64,000 nucleotides of DNA from Trichostrongylus colubriformis (GCA_963978905.1 OZ022257.1:53276873-53340872); one strand, 5' to 3'. Shown: positions 22,899 to 36,155, counted from the stretch's first letter. The notes: generated by a model not told the origin, from the letters alone. A program made the numbers and translations.

Positions 22899-25127
22899 CG
22901 ACACAGATCCAAAAATATTGATTGGGAGGTGGTACAGATACAGATACAACATACAACATGCAAAATTTGGAATTCCAAAGGTTATGCACAATGTCGTATA
23001 GAGTTATGAGAGAAGTTAGACTGACAGGAAAACAAAGACAAGGGCTAGGACAACGACTGTATGTATCTCCGTTTAGGTCAGCGCCTTTCCTGGATTATTA
23101 CTGAGGCGTTGCCTAAAGCATGAGTGTCTGGCTTTCGAAAGAGATGACGTACAGATTGAATTTTCTGACGTCATAAGAAAAGAGAAGGACAAGTGGAAGA
23201 CGAAGCCCACTTTACAAATAACTTCACTGCTATTCAGCAAAAGATAAAATGTCAGCGCTGCAAAACTCTCAAGGATGAGCCTTTCAGTCACCGGTTCACA
23301 CACAAAAACGAAGCAATGCGCTCCCATAAGTTAATCTCTTCTGAATACGCCAGGAATTCGACTTTTATTCGTCATCGCCACAGCTTCTGAAAAGAACATG
23401 AACCATACAATGATCCATAGAGAAGCACGTTCAACTCCACATTTTTATCCATTCAGGCAAACATAGAACAGATGAGAAAAGAATGAGAAAGAAAGAACAG
23501 ATGAGGAACGATAGGAAACGGGGTACTTTGGTAAGCTCCGGAAGAACTCCTTACGAATTTTTTTAGCGTTCTAGTCTATGAAAAAGCTCCAACAAATTAG
23601 AGCCATGAAGGGTAATGTTTATGAGCTGTACTTGCCGTTCCCTATACAGTGTACATTGGTAGAATGTCACCGAGCTCCCATGAGCTTCTCCTCTTTCGAG
23701 AAAGGTTACCGGACTCGTCAATGAGGACCAAACTTTGAATTAAACATGAGCGGGTTCTTTTGTTCACTGCTTAGGGAGTCTGCGCTGTTCAAAGCGACTG
23801 TGACTTCCGCATAGATAACGAATGCGCCGTGCATTTCAAGGGAGAGTATCGGCCCCAGGTTAACAGCGCTGTTGGCGGTTTTGCTTTTCTTTGAAAACCT
23901 GTAAGAAATAAATTATCAAATTTCTACTCTTCATATTATGGCACGCTGCTTCTTCATATTATTTAGCAGCATTTAGCAATTATCTTTGGCTTTCCAGGCT
24001 CCTACGAAAACCCGAACCATTAGCGGAATAAAGTGAATTACTTCCTGGTTGCGGCTTTACGGGCAAACACATAAAAAAATTATTTTTACGATGGCTGATT
24101 AATGTCAATTACGATGCAGCCCCCTCACTCTGGAAAACAGTTGCGTGGTAGAGCATCCCCAGGGAAAACTGAGCAGTTTCACTTGATATTCTGCCTTGAG
24201 ACAATACATATTGCAGCTGAGATTGGATAAGTGATGTGTGTGGGATGAGACCAACAAGAAAGATTTCAAGAATTTATGTGGAGGCAAACACTTGGAAAAT
24301 CTCTATGGGTACCCGTTGTTGCCGGAGTTATGTCGAATTTTAGATCAATAAAGTATTTTTCAGGTCTGCCATGCAGCTTCACTCATACCAAAGTCATACC
24401 GAAGGTCCTACCAAAATGAAAAGGTCATACGAGATAGTTGAAACCATTTAAATCTGACAGAAAAAGGAGGGAGTCATTATTTTCGATAAGATATGTTAAT
24501 ACCTTCATTTCACTGGTTCACATGATACTTATAAATAAATACTGTGAACTATATTCTGAAATCAGGAGTTACTTCAGTTGTTATCCCTTATCCTCTCACC
24601 TCTGAAAGGCTACAAGAATGTCATATAATTACAACTTAATGGCTTCTTTTCAAAATTATTGCAAAAAATTTCCAATGCTTTTAAAGCGTCCAAAACTAGC
24701 ACATACAAGCGAAAGGTCATTTCATGTCGCACCCGTTCGCTAGTATGTGCCCTGCTTTCCTCATTCAGTATAGGTGAATCAAAGATTCCGCTGGGAGCTG
24801 AGGTCAGCGAAGCCTCACGTCTCCTTCGGTTTTTTCTCCAGCTGTTGGTATCCCCGTAGTGTGAATCAAAACAGGATGAAAGAAGACTGTGTCAGGGTGA
24901 GAAAACCAGAAACGTTCTTGAGTATTCTTTCGAAGGCATAGAAAATGAGCATCTTAAAAGCTCGCTATCGTATTTGAGAGAGTTCTAAGTAGCGCTAACG
25001 AAACTTGGGATCATAATGACACTGACCGCTGTACTATAGCTTCACATCACCGGAGAATTCAGCGATTATTGCTTGAGTAAAGTCACTTCAATGAAAAATC
25101 GGACCGGGCAAAGCTTGCGAGAATGTA
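22899..25127. other. no supportable gene
   Basis: Featureless 2.2 kb. A short direct repeat of AACAGATGAG near 23468-23503 is the only structure noticed. Confidence 0.5.
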
Positions 25128-26162
25128 TTGGGTCATTCCATAAGTAATGACGTTTTTCTTCAAGCACAAATTTCTCCCATGAAATTACGAGATTTTGCAA
25201 CATGTCATATATCATTTGGAGGAGGTTTTCCTGCTCTATAAAATGACATGACCAATTTATAAGTTTGTTAGAAAGGGGCCGACATTTAGGCTGACGAAGG
25301 GGTAGGTCCAGCCGACAAAAATTGGCCAGACCGGCAATCAATTGAAACACCATATTTACTTTAGGAAAATCAACCAGTCATGTGTCGCGTATTTAGTCCT
25401 CGCCTCTTCTACAATTTCCAATATTTAGTTGATGAAGAAGTTGTGTCGTTCTTTTTCTAAAATCTTTTTTTCGAAAGTAACCACACTTATTCAAAATAAA
25501 AATTTTCCTTTCAAACTCTTTGCTTAGAGTTGTTTTATGAACCACTTCGAAGACCTTTTTCTGCTATATCGAAAACATCTTTCTAGTTTGTTTTGGCTGC
25601 AATTCAGATTGAATTTTTAAACCATGTTAGTTGGGTCTAGTTGGCATTTTTTCATAATTTATTTTTCCATGAGAAAGTTAAAGGATCCGGTGAGTGGTAT
25701 TCCCCTGTTCCTACTCACTACCTGTCCTTAACATTTCACCACTCTTATAACTGATTGGTTGAGAAAATTGTCTTGGTTCGAAGAAATTGTCTAGAATCGT
25801 CGAGGTGAGGATGAAAAACTAAATGTGGAAAAAGAGCGACGTGACTTTTTAAGCAAGCGACTGGTGGTACTTGTAGGAGAGGTCGGGGCTAAGTACGAAA
25901 CACATGATTGGTCAGTTTTCCTCAAGTAAAATATAGTGCTTTAATTGATTGCCAGTTTGGCCAATTTTTGTCTACTGTACCTACCCCTTCGCCAGTCTAA
26001 ATGTCGACGCCATTCCAACATTCTCAAAAAAGTAACATGACATTTTGTAGAGCAGGACATTTTCTTTCGAATGATGTATGATACATATGTTGCAAAAAGT
26101 TGTGATTTTATGGCAAAAATTTTCGCTTGAAAAAAAACGACACTATTTATGGAATGACCCAA
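25128..26162. mobile_element. mariner-like foldback, 1,035 bp, TA target sites
   Basis: Ends TTGGGTCATTCCATAAGTAA and (inverted) TTGGGTCATTCCATAAATAG abut TA on both sides, which is mariner-type architecture. The inverted arms run at least 290 bp inward (to about 25420 and from about 25870), with weaker pairing beyond. The centre is AT-rich. No transposase motif is visible, so it is a non-autonomous derivative. Its right end lies 4 bp from FB1 copy 4. Confidence 0.85.
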
Positions 26163-26166
26163 TAGC

Positions 26167-26600
26167 TTGAAGAAAGCGTCCACGGAAAAACCAGTCTCTT
26201 TGTTCCCTTACATTTATGTTGCATTTTTCTAATAAGGGCCGCATGCAAAGTTTCACGTGAAAAAAGTGAGAACTGGGCTAAAATACAGCTCCACAAATAC
26301 TTGGCCGGGTGGACGGAGCCCCCGAGTAAAAGTCCCGACCCGTCGTCAGCTGCGGTCGGAAACGGACAGTGGTACTGTTTAGGTAACATTCTGTTCCTAC
26401 AATGAGCCCTCCCGACCGCAGCGGACGACGGGATGGGCACTTAAGTGGAGGCCCCGCCCACCCGGCCAAGGCTTTGTGGTGCTGTATCTCAGCCGGATTC
26501 ACATTTTTCACGTGAAATTTTGCATGCGGTCCGTTTTAGGAAAATACAACATAAATATATGGGCAACAGAAAACTCATTTATCTGTGGACGATTCTTCAA
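26167..26600. mobile_element. FB1 foldback, copy 4
   Basis: TTGAAGAAAGCGTCCACGG on the left is mirrored by CTGTGGACGATTCTTCAA on the right. The arms carry the family's GGGCCGCATGCAAAGTTT block, CGTCGTC centre and CCCCGCCCACCCGGCCAAG block. It abuts the mariner-like foldback ending at 26162. Confidence 0.85.
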
Positions 26601-27204
26601 GTTGTGCAGTCCTTTGATTTGCTCGAAAATATTTGAATAACTCTATGAAATGTGTTTGAGGCTTTAAAGTGCCAAGTATAAGCACTTAAGAAGACTTGTC
26701 GCGGTCGAAAAAGGGAAAGAACGTCGAGGCTGCAAATGCAACGATGACCTCTTCCAGCGTATTTGATGGTGCTGGCGAGGCAAGTGTAACATGGTTAAGC
26801 TTTTCCCCCGATAAGCACTACGTCACAGTCATCGAGTTACCCAGAAGAGCGCGATTCAAACAGAAAGCCATCCGGCTGCACTACTAAAGAGCAATGAGCT
26901 TATGCGTTTTCATTACTGAATTCCTCTTGTTCGATGGGGAGCTGCGCACATGTGCGTGTGCTTGAATTCACAGAGGTAAGTGGTTCGTGGAAACAATGGG
27001 TAATGCCCCAGGAACGACGGAAATGGGTTAGTAAACAAAACTACAGAAACGGAAAGTTGAGGTATTCTGGGAGATATTACTGCTGATGAAATCTTGCGGC
27101 TGTTTCCGTGGGCACAGCTTGTTTTCTCAACGCGTTGACATTAGCATATGTCAAATTATTGAATGATGTATGAGAACGCAAAAGAGGGCTAAAAAAGTTG
27201 TTGC
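26601..27204. other. no supportable gene
   Basis: No gene or repeat recognised. Confidence 0.5.
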
Positions 27205-28265
27205 TTGCAACTGACAAGGGAAGGACCCCAGGTCGGTGGCCATTCGGAATGGGATCCATATGGTCCGACGTATTTTCGTAAACTGATCTCGAATCTGTAT
27301 TCAAAATTTGCAGAACGATTCTCTGCGCGAAGTTATGGAGGTTTTCTAGCAAAAAAAAACAGTTCTATATGTGGTAGATTTGGAAGCCCATAGCACGATA
27401 GCCAGACGTTCTTGCGCAAAACCAGGGCCATTTTCGTGTTCAGGGAGTCAAATTACCCAAAGATACCAGTTTTTAGACAATTCGAGAATTTGACCAAATT
27501 TCAGAAAAATTCAGGGGCTATAGGGTAGCAGCCCATTGAACAAAGGAGAAGTCGTTGACCCTTGCCTGGGAATGCTCCTATTTGACGCTTGTTTCGTACA
27601 TTTAGTGCGATGGGCAAGTGTGACAGGTTTGTGTAGGTTATCTTGTTTAGGTTGCAGGATTATTTGTAGGCGAAAATTCAAAAACTACCCCTTTATTCCC
27701 TAGCCACCCCCAATTTTCCGAAGTTGGGCCAAAAACTGGATTTTGCTGAAAATTTGCACAGAAGGGTAATTCGACCCCCTGTGCACGAATATCATAATCT
27801 TTTTACGCAACTAATTCGTGTGGTACGGAATTCTCTTCGACTTGGTATCCTTCCCTTGTGAGTATTGTTAGTAATTTATAAATAAAGTGGCAGAGTAAAT
27901 GATGGGTGCGATAGGTACCAGTACAAGGAAACGTCCAGAAGTGAAGGAAAAGCACTTACTGAAACACAAAACGCAAAGAAACCCGCACCGACGGGGAGCT
28001 ACCCATTATCCCTGTCCTGCAGATAAGGAACACTACCAGTGAGCCACTGAAGCCGTTGCTAGTTCAGCAACGGCCGTGCTGATGACATAGTGCCTCGCCA
28101 TAAGAACCAACGTGTTCATTCGGAAAAACCTCCATAACTCGGCTCAGAAAATCGTTCTGCAAATTTCGTATACAGATTCGAGATCAGCGTACGAAAATAC
28201 GTCGGACCAAATGCATCCTATTCCGAGTAGCCACTACAACCTGGGGTCCTTTCCTTGTGAGTTGT
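27205..28265. mobile_element. widely spaced inverted repeat, ~135-150 bp arms
   Basis: The left arm 27213-27345 and the right arm 28121-28260 are inverted copies of roughly 85 percent identity by eye (AAGGACCCCAGGT, GGTCCGACGTATTTTCGTA, CTGATCTCGAATCTGTAT, GTTATGGAGGTTTT). The 760-bp interior has no gene. The arms can be read as a similar ~40-residue peptide in both copies, but this follows from DNA identity. The outer ends and target duplication are not visible, so it may be two independent copies of a repeat. Confidence 0.6.
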
Positions 28266-28552
28266 GGACCGGGACCAGCAAAGACCCAATTTCCTCAATG
28301 GGTCAGTTTCGATTTGTCTCCTTGCTCCCACATTTCGAATTCCTCAGAAGAGTAAAAAATAGGGGTTCGCAAATATTGGACTCCATGAATATTTCAAGGC
28401 CCTCTTGCAGAGTTCAGAGGAGCTGAGACAATGACGCCTATGTACAATGATTTTTACGGAATAATCAAAAAGTGAAGTGATTGCTACAGGAAGCCCATCA
28501 GAACATACTAAGCCTCAACTCAATAGTAGGAGGTAGACACAAAATATGAAGC

Positions 28553-28970
28553 TTAAAGGAGTAACGCACGGAAAAATGAGATGCTCTATTATCCATATGA
28601 TTACGCTGTAATTGCATAATAAGGGCAACATGCGAACGCTATCGCGAAGAATTATGAATTTGGCTAAGGAACAGCTGCTGAAGGTGGTATCCAAGGGAGC
28701 GGGGCGTCAGAGTAAATACCCTTCCTGTCGTCCGCCGCTGTTGGAAACGCAGAGTGAGAACGGAGAGTTACGTAAACAGTCTTCGTCTGCGACCGCGGCA
28801 GACGACGAGGCAGCATTTCCAGTATTTCATCTGAGGCCCTGCCCCATAGGCTACCACTTTCAGAAGTTGTATTTTAGCCGGATTCACATTTTTGAAAATT
28901 TGCGTGCGGCCCTTATTAAGCAAATACATCATCAATCTATGGGTAACAAAGAAACTCATTTTTCCGTGAA
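28553..28970. mobile_element. FB1 foldback, copy 5 (diverged)
   Basis: The left end TTAAAGGAGTAACGCACGG and internal blocks (AATAAGGGCAACATGCGAA, TCGTCCGCCGCTGTTGG and their partners) align with the family. The right end stops at TTTTTCCGTG without the final terminal bases, so it is truncated or mutated. Long frames on both strands (28612-29085 plus, 28768-29133 minus) are palindrome shadows. Confidence 0.75.
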
Positions 28971-29958
28971 CTTTGGAATTTGTGAATTCGTTGCGACAAA
29001 GGTAAGTCCAGCAAAACGAGAGTTTGGAGCGAGGACGGATGACCAGGTGCTGCAAAATTCGGAAATCATAAAAACGGAATCTTAAGAGCAGCTGACGAGC
29101 ACCGGAAATGTGATGCAGCGCATTACTACTCAACCTCCAACCACAACGAGTCTCCTTCGAACGAAATCAATAAGTTACCCATCGGACACAAGGAACGAGA
29201 CAAAAACAACTTTTCTGAGAAACATTTTTTGGAACGTGAACTTTTGTCTCTGCAGCTTCTATAGATGGGTACGCTAGGACGGACAGCTAAGGATTCGAAA
29301 AACTCAACAAGTAAGACGAGTGAGTGAGGAAGTTGACTTTCCCGAAAATTTCAGGTATCATATTACCATTTCTCGCTATAATAGGAAATGGTCGAACGCT
29401 TGAATCTCTCGTTTCCACAAATCTTAGCCTCTCAAATTAACGGAGCGTGGATAGGCCCTCCCACAGCTGCTTGCTTCATCATTTCTCCAGTATCTCCCCA
29501 CATCTACAATCTCCCTAAGAGCTGCCTCCACACGAGTCATTGGACGAACCACTATGCGAGCCCAATTTGTCTTGATTGCGATACTTCAGTCGTTTCCCTT
29601 ATAAGTACGTGCACTTCTGGCCACCCTCCCACGGAGGACGTGGGCCTGAAGTGACGCGTGAAAAGGAAACGATCCTTAGCGTAAATTGCACTTGATTACG
29701 ACGAGTGTTGGTGACGGGGAGTAGCAGAAAGAGAGGAGCTCTGCGAAAAACTCGACGGGAATCATCTCCCTCGGGATCTGCCCGACATCATAATAGACGA
29801 TTAGTGGTCTTGTTATTCTAAAGCGTAGTATGTTAGGAAGAGGATTGAGTGGGGTCAGGAACAACGAGCAAATATCTGCTCCTCTTATTTTTGGGTTGTA
29901 GGACCATTATAAGCCTATTGGTAACTCGAGAAAGTGGGCACCTGGACCCTGCTTCTTA
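28971..29958. other. no supportable gene
   Basis: The 88-codon plus-strand frame at 29388-29654 is the best candidate, but it has no family resemblance or splice support. Nothing else seen. Confidence 0.45.
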
Positions 29959-30334
29959 GGGTGCTATCGCAATGAGTGGGGGGGGGGGGGCATTTCACTA
30001 TGGGCATCATTTCAACCTAATAAGAAACAAAAACTCAGGGCGATTATTGGAAAGGTAGTTGAGTGGTTCGTTTCGCCTCTTCTCATACGAACACTAAGTT
30101 CCCCATCAACCCCGGGGAGTCATCAGTGAGGAGTGGTGGAAAACAAAAGAACATTTTTTAAAAACGTGAAAAAATGGTGAAAAACGTAAGTCAGAGAGAA
30201 AGAAGAGCCTGTTCTTCCCACCACTGAAGCCAGAACATATACCTGAGCGTGTAGATTGATCCCTCAAGACAGATAGGAAACGTGATAAAAGATGTTATAA
30301 AAAGTCCCCCCTCCCCCTCATTGCGATAGCACCC
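29959..30334. mobile_element. 376-bp TIR element with 6-bp target duplication
   Basis: The ends GGGTGCTATCGCAATGAG and CTCATTGCGATAGCACCC are perfect 18-bp inverted repeats, each followed inward by a homopolymer-rich tract (13 G at 29978-29990; C-rich on the right). Both flanks read TTCTTA, a direct 6-bp target-site duplication. No coding capacity. Superfamily unassigned. Confidence 0.85.
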
Positions 30335-33300
30335 TTCTTAGCTTCACTATTTCCATTTCTAACGCATCATCCACTTCCAACATAATTGCCAAGCGGTTCA
30401 TGGCGAGGGTATGACTGCGATAAAAATGCTCGAATAGACAAAAAATAAAATTGCCCATTTCAATTATGTGCCATGTCCGTTTCTGACGGAAAGCTTTACG
30501 AAGACGTATTGACTTCATGCTAACGCCAGTTATTTCTCTGGGTGCAATTATGATTAAATAGATCAGCTGACAACCAACAGTGAAGCTTTACAGGTATGAG
30601 ATTTATATACAGAAAGCACTGAAAACGATATAAGCCAGCAAGCAAAAGAAGAAGTAGCGGCTTGGTTGAAAAAGTGCAATGACCAAAGGAACACGTGCCA
30701 GCCGCGTACCAGAGATGGAGTGGTTAATGATGAATGATGAACAAGGCATCGTGAATGAGTGGCTCCAGCGTAAAGGTCATGGAATTCGAATTCGTCTGCT
30801 ATGCCTCCAGCCGCAATGGATGGATTCAAAGGATTGGAAAAAGTTAAAGCCCAGCAGGCCACACACGACGATTATGCGGCAATAAATCAAGGAGTTTTCA
30901 AGATTTTCTTCAAAATTGCGTAGGGATGTTAGAATGTTCAAAAAGTGTAAGAAACACTTTTATGAGGGGATTAGATAATCGGACCGGGTTTAGACGAATA
31001 ATGACGAATCGTAGGGCATTGCTCCAAGGGAAGCCCCTCGAGTAAGGCTTGAAGCTCCTTCGAGGTTCCTTCACAAGGGGTTGAACTTTCATCGATGATT
31101 CTTCCACGGCTCCGCCTCCCCCTCTCCCTCCGGAGGAAAATTTTGACCAGTTTGCAGCTCGAGTGTATGCACAGACAGCCCTGTGCCGGCAGCTTTAGAG
31201 GAGTCAACTGAAGGGAGGTCGTCGGACAGAAGAGGGGGTAGAGAGGGAATCGTAGCCGTCGGTAAATGCGAGAGGAGAGGCGTATTTCCCCAAAATTTTC
31301 CTCGACGCCATGCTCGGTCCTGCCCTGGACGACTCAGTAAGCGCGATTTCGAGCTTGTCAAATAATGCTGTCAAATTTCAAACAGTATATTCGGCCTGAA
31401 ATAAATGGAACTGATGCAAGAGGCGCTGTCAGCATGCCCCTAGTGCGTAGGCAAAGCTTGGATCGAATTTCCCAGAATAACATAGCATCTTATCCGGTAC
31501 AACGGTCTAAAGCACATGTAGAAATCGATGTTTTGATAGCAGGAACACCGAATGGGCTCAAAAGGTAGACTAAATGCGCACTTTTGTATATACAACTGCA
31601 ATACAAAATGAGTATGTACGTAGCACACTCCAAGAAGAATGGGACAATGCAGGGGTGTCTATCAGAGTATACTGTCCAGCGAATTCGAAGAAGTCTTAGA
31701 ACTTGCTAGCCTTTATCCTGTCTATTGAAGATTATGTAACAGAGGAAGCGGCTTTTCCGCTCTATTTCTAGCTGAAGTATTGAGAATTCAGCAAAGGAGA
31801 CAGTTTATTCAATTTTTTGAAGAGGTCTCGTTTAGAAGACTGCCATAATTGCAATCAGCTGACGTCAGTCGACGTCAGCGGAGCTCTTCAAGAGAGAGAG
31901 AGTAGGTGCAAAAATACAATCGTGACGTTCTGCTTAACAATATTGTAAGATCGATAAAGTTGATTACAGAATCCTTAAGCTGCTGTATTCAAATATGCTC
32001 TGAAATCTGCACAGTTTATTGGTGAGGAGAAAAAATAGGTATTACTGTAAACATAGATACTACATATCTAAACAAGATTGTGTACGTTGTGAGGATCCCT
32101 TGCGCAGTCTAGTGGGAAGGGAATTCAAGCTGAATGGGTGAGCTACCCGTAAATGATTAGAACTACGTGCGGTGCAAACTACATCTGAGCCACTGAAAAT
32201 GGAAGCTGACCAGCGGCAAAATATATCCAAGCACAACTGGTATAGGTATGAAGAGCCGCACTGTGAAAGAAAAGAAATCCATTCGTTAAGGGCTTCGGAA
32301 GTGCGACCTTAACCCCCCCCCCCCTGTTTATATACATCTGGACGAGTTTTGCTGAGGATGCACCAGTTTGCTACACGTGGCAGCTATACGCAGCTAAATG
32401 AAGTGCTTGCTTACGAGAGGAGCCTGCGTTACAATCCATGAAACTAATTGAACTTCCAAAAAGATTAGCACGACTGTTTCCAATGTTTTTTTGACCTATG
32501 ACTCTCGTAGCTCTTTGGGATTTCGAGCGTTGAACCGCGAGAGCGGAAGTATGGAAGAAAGGATGTGCACATCCATTATTATGCAAATGCAACATAATTA
32601 TATGGGCAACTCAACATGAAAGAAAGGATGTCCATCCGTCTAATAAAAAATGCTAATAAAAAGTGTTCGCACATAGACGACATTGTCTGTCGATGCCTGA
32701 GAAAGTGAAAAGCGTGAAAGACAGAGCTCGATGGCGTTACTTAAGGCACTCTCACGATCAGCGTCTAACTCATAGTACAAAACTTGGAGACCGTTAGTTT
32801 TTTGTGGGACTGAGCGCGCTTCTGCTCAGACTTGAAATTTTTAAGCTTCTCGGAGGTTTTCCCTCGTGTGACTATTCATCTACAGTGCAAAAGCTAGGTT
32901 TTTGATAAATCTGGAGCAATTGCTCGTGAAATCCTAAATATCTGGGCACAATATCGACTTAAACATTTTGTTTCACCCTCAAAATAATATCTTCATCACA
33001 AAATTTTCCAACGTGACTTCGAACAATGGATTAGAAAGAAAAAGTTTCAGATCGCTGAGACCCTTTTTTCGTACAGCGCTTGCTTGCTCAAAACGCTCGA
33101 AAAAGGTGGCCAGTGGACGTAGCCAAATTTAGCCGAAGTCATCGAAAAGATAGAATTTCCTATCGGCGCCGAGGGAATTTCGATGGAGCCAACTTGTCAA
33201 CATAAGGATGAGCGTTAGCCCTCCATATCTAGATTATAGACCCCCACTGAGAACTGCGTTGGCCATTTTTAGAGCTTTTTAGTAACTTCGACTGGTCTCT

Positions 33301-35904
33301 AAAAGTTCTATGATTTATAGATATATATTAGAAACCATTTATTATGCTATAGTGATCGCTCTGCATATATCACTCTAACAAACGTATCGAACTTGTTAGA
33401 TGGCATTCTGTGGGAGCAATTTGAGCAATAGGCTCACCCGAGTCTATCGGAGAAGAAAGGGGGAGGCAGTATGGGGAGAGGGGAAGGAGGTTTATGGTAT
33501 GTGAGCAGATTTTCCCCAAACTATGGAAGAATCCCGTAGAAACCATGGAAGAATCCCATAGATGATGGGTGATCATCATGAAATAGAGGTGTTAATAGTT
33601 TTAATTAAATTGTATTGTCATGGCTACACTTCGTACCGTAACGGTTACGTCACGAGCGGTATGGGACGGCATCGATTCTCAAGGTTGACGTCTCATCTTA
33701 CCAATTTTTTATTTTTGTAAATGCGCTCCAAAAAATAGTGGTAAAAAGCACATTGGCTCCGTGCGGAGGAAAATTTTGGATGAAGAGTTGTTCAAGAATC
33801 CTCGAAGACTTATGTTATACTATAAATTGTAATTTGTAATTCTAGCAGGTGAATTATGTGTGACGCAACAGCATATTTCGAGTAGGTAAAGCAATCTGCA
33901 GACGTAGAGGTTTCCATGCTTAATAAAGGTTGCCGCCTATGATGCTTTCAGTGCCGCCCTATTCCTATTAGTAGCAATCCAGACAATATATTCCGTTATA
34001 AAAATGCGTTTCTATAAGCGAAGCTTCACGTATGTATGTTGAATCCGAAGAAATGATTGAAGAACCTCCCCTTCTTTTGACAATGCATTAGAATTTACTA
34101 CCCATTTCAAGAGGATGGGGCTGGTGAGCGTGGCGCTTGATGACCACTCAAATGGGAATTCCGAATCCTGTGATACAATTATGACAACCCATTATTTATA
34201 AGGACAAAGCTGCCACTCCCAGTCTATTGTTATCCCAGGCGGTGTCCCAACGGTCCCTTGATGGGGACGCTGGCTTACATTTGTTAATAGCTCATAATTG
34301 GGATGCAAGGGTGGGAAAGTTGCCGTGTGCAGCTCGTTAAGCTGCAGCTTAGGCTGAAGTTCGATGAGGCTTATGACAGATGCACAAGAGTTTGAAAGAA
34401 TTTTTGGGCTCCTAATACCGCCGTTAAGGACCTTCTACGATATTCCATTGTAATTGAGCACATGACCCTCACAAGAGACTGAAACACCTTGCTGACGTTA
34501 CCACCTGGTTGAAGACTGCCTCTGTAGGTAAAATAAACCATCGAGAATATGCTTTTTTACGTGAACTAGATGACCAAGCGTCCATGGGGGAGCAGCGGCG
34601 TACTCAAATTACCCCCAAGAACGGGAATCTTGCCGAGAACTGAGCACGAGAGTTGAAGTACACGAGGAGCCGATTCGGCGTCACAATGCTTCATAGGTGA
34701 CATTTTCAGTGGGCGTGGTGAGCAGCCGCACGGCGCGGCACCCCGTCGGCTCCTTATGAGTCACAGCGGATAAAGAGGATCTTCGAGCACAGGTTAGTCA
34801 GTTCTAAGAGCATAGCGGGTGACATGGGATGGATAGCAAGGCATAAGAAAGACTTTGTTCAAGTGCCCTACCTACAAGCTCCTCTATAGTGGGTAAGCAA
34901 TATGGCAGAGAGCCTGGGTACCTAAGCCACCACCATGTAGATCTGAGGTCAATAGACTGTTCTAGGCACGGTGAAACGGAGTCGTAGCATAGAGTGACAA
35001 CATTCGAAGCATTGCAATTTTGAAAGCAAGCTGGATGAGGCTTCAACACACATGTATGTATTGTGTTATAGATGAACGAGCCTCCCACCACCCAAAAGAA
35101 GTCACCGAACTCCCAGCTCCACCTGTCCCTTCTCGTTTACCCTGTTAAGTCACGGTTTCTGAATGAAAATGGCAATTTTCTCGGCATAAGGAATATTTAT
35201 GAGCACAAAAAATCAACACCTGGCGAGGCCGAAAGCAAAGTAGCAAGTGTGAGGCGGCCAATGTGAGGGGCTAGCGAGTGATTGAGTTGTTGGGGACGTC
35301 AAAGGAGAATAACGGGAGTCAAAGTGCAGTCGTCAGAAAAACCGGCCGTGAAAGCTTACTAAAGAATTTCGATGTCCAGTGCAAGGAGCGAAGAATTCCC
35401 AAGTACTTCGCGCTCCAACGATTTCCTCTTCAGAAGCGCCTGACACCCTCGATGGCGGTTTTTGGAGCGGAAACTAACGACGTCTCGTCGGCAAACAATG
35501 GTCGAGCTTGAGTGGGCGCTTATTAAGCGTACCCAACGCGAGTGGTACAAAGTTTAGTAGGACATCAAACAACACCGCGACACCTGGAGCAGTGGTAATT
35601 GGACACGAACAGCATGACGAAATAGAAAAGCTCACGCGATCCCACTCGTTCCGAGTAGACTAAATCTGTCACTGACAAAATCATTTGTTTCGAAATGTCA
35701 CAGAGCTCACCAGAAAAGCCTTCCAACTTTTTATGGAACTTTGAATAGAGAACCAGACAGCTCGATAAAGTTTTGAATGCTGGTTACAAATATGAAAACC
35801 AATAAAACGGCTTATGAGGGTCAAGATTTGCTTGCCATGACTCATTAGCGGGATTCTTTTCTTGAGTGACGCATCAACGGAGCTAACCGTTTGAGCAGGT
35901 ATAG
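30335..35904. other. no supportable gene in 5.6 kb
   Basis: The only notable stretch is 31089-31361, open on both strands and GC-richer than its surroundings, but without family match or convincing splice sites. A 12-C run lies at 32313-32324. A short fragment near 32577-32612 (TTATGCAAATGCAACATAAT then a TATGGGCAAC block) resembles an FB1 arm and may be a relic. The rest shows nothing. Confidence 0.45.
31859..31880. promoter_or_regulatory. two adjacent CRE-like motifs
   Basis: CTGACGTCAG, a perfect palindrome containing the CREB/ATF core TGACGTCA, is followed at once by TCGACGTCAGC. The ends GCTGACGT/ACGTCAGC also pair as an inverted repeat. No gene start can be tied to it. Confidence 0.25.
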
Positions 35905-36155
35905 TCGCCGTGGCTCAGTGGCAGAGGTCTTGGCTTGGAGGTGATAAACGGCGGGTGTGCCACCTAGATTTGACTTTTTGATGAGTCACGATAAGCAAAG
36001 TACCCGGTCAAGTGAGCCATCGCATGTAAACTCTTACCCCTCCTGGTTAGCTTCAGAGCAGCCCCTAGCATTTTTGGTTTTCAGATTTGTTTTCACATTC
36101 AAAACTCCATCAAGCTAGCTGCGTCCCTATTCAAAGTTCTATGGGAAGTTAAAAG
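35905..36155 (+). repeat. tRNA-derived SINE, family S2, copy 1
   Basis: The head GCCGTGGCTCAGTGGCAGAG contains a perfect A-box consensus (TGGCTCAGTGG). The B-box position (GGGTGTGCCACC) is degenerate, so this is not a functional tRNA gene. The following ~200 bp (ACCCGGTCAAGTGAGCCATC, then CTCCTGGTTAGCTTCAGAGC, then TTCAAAGTTCT) recurs at 63.3-63.7 kb in two orientations, which defines a SINE family. Confidence 0.7.

Noticed and set aside
31089..31361. 90-codon minus frame, Pro/Ser/Glu-rich, followed by another open frame
   Set aside because: Also open on the plus strand, no splice signals that join the pieces, no recognisable family.
35905..35975. Perfect A box, candidate tRNA gene
   Set aside because: B-box region is degenerate and the following 200 bp recur at 63.3-63.7 kb, indicating a SINE.
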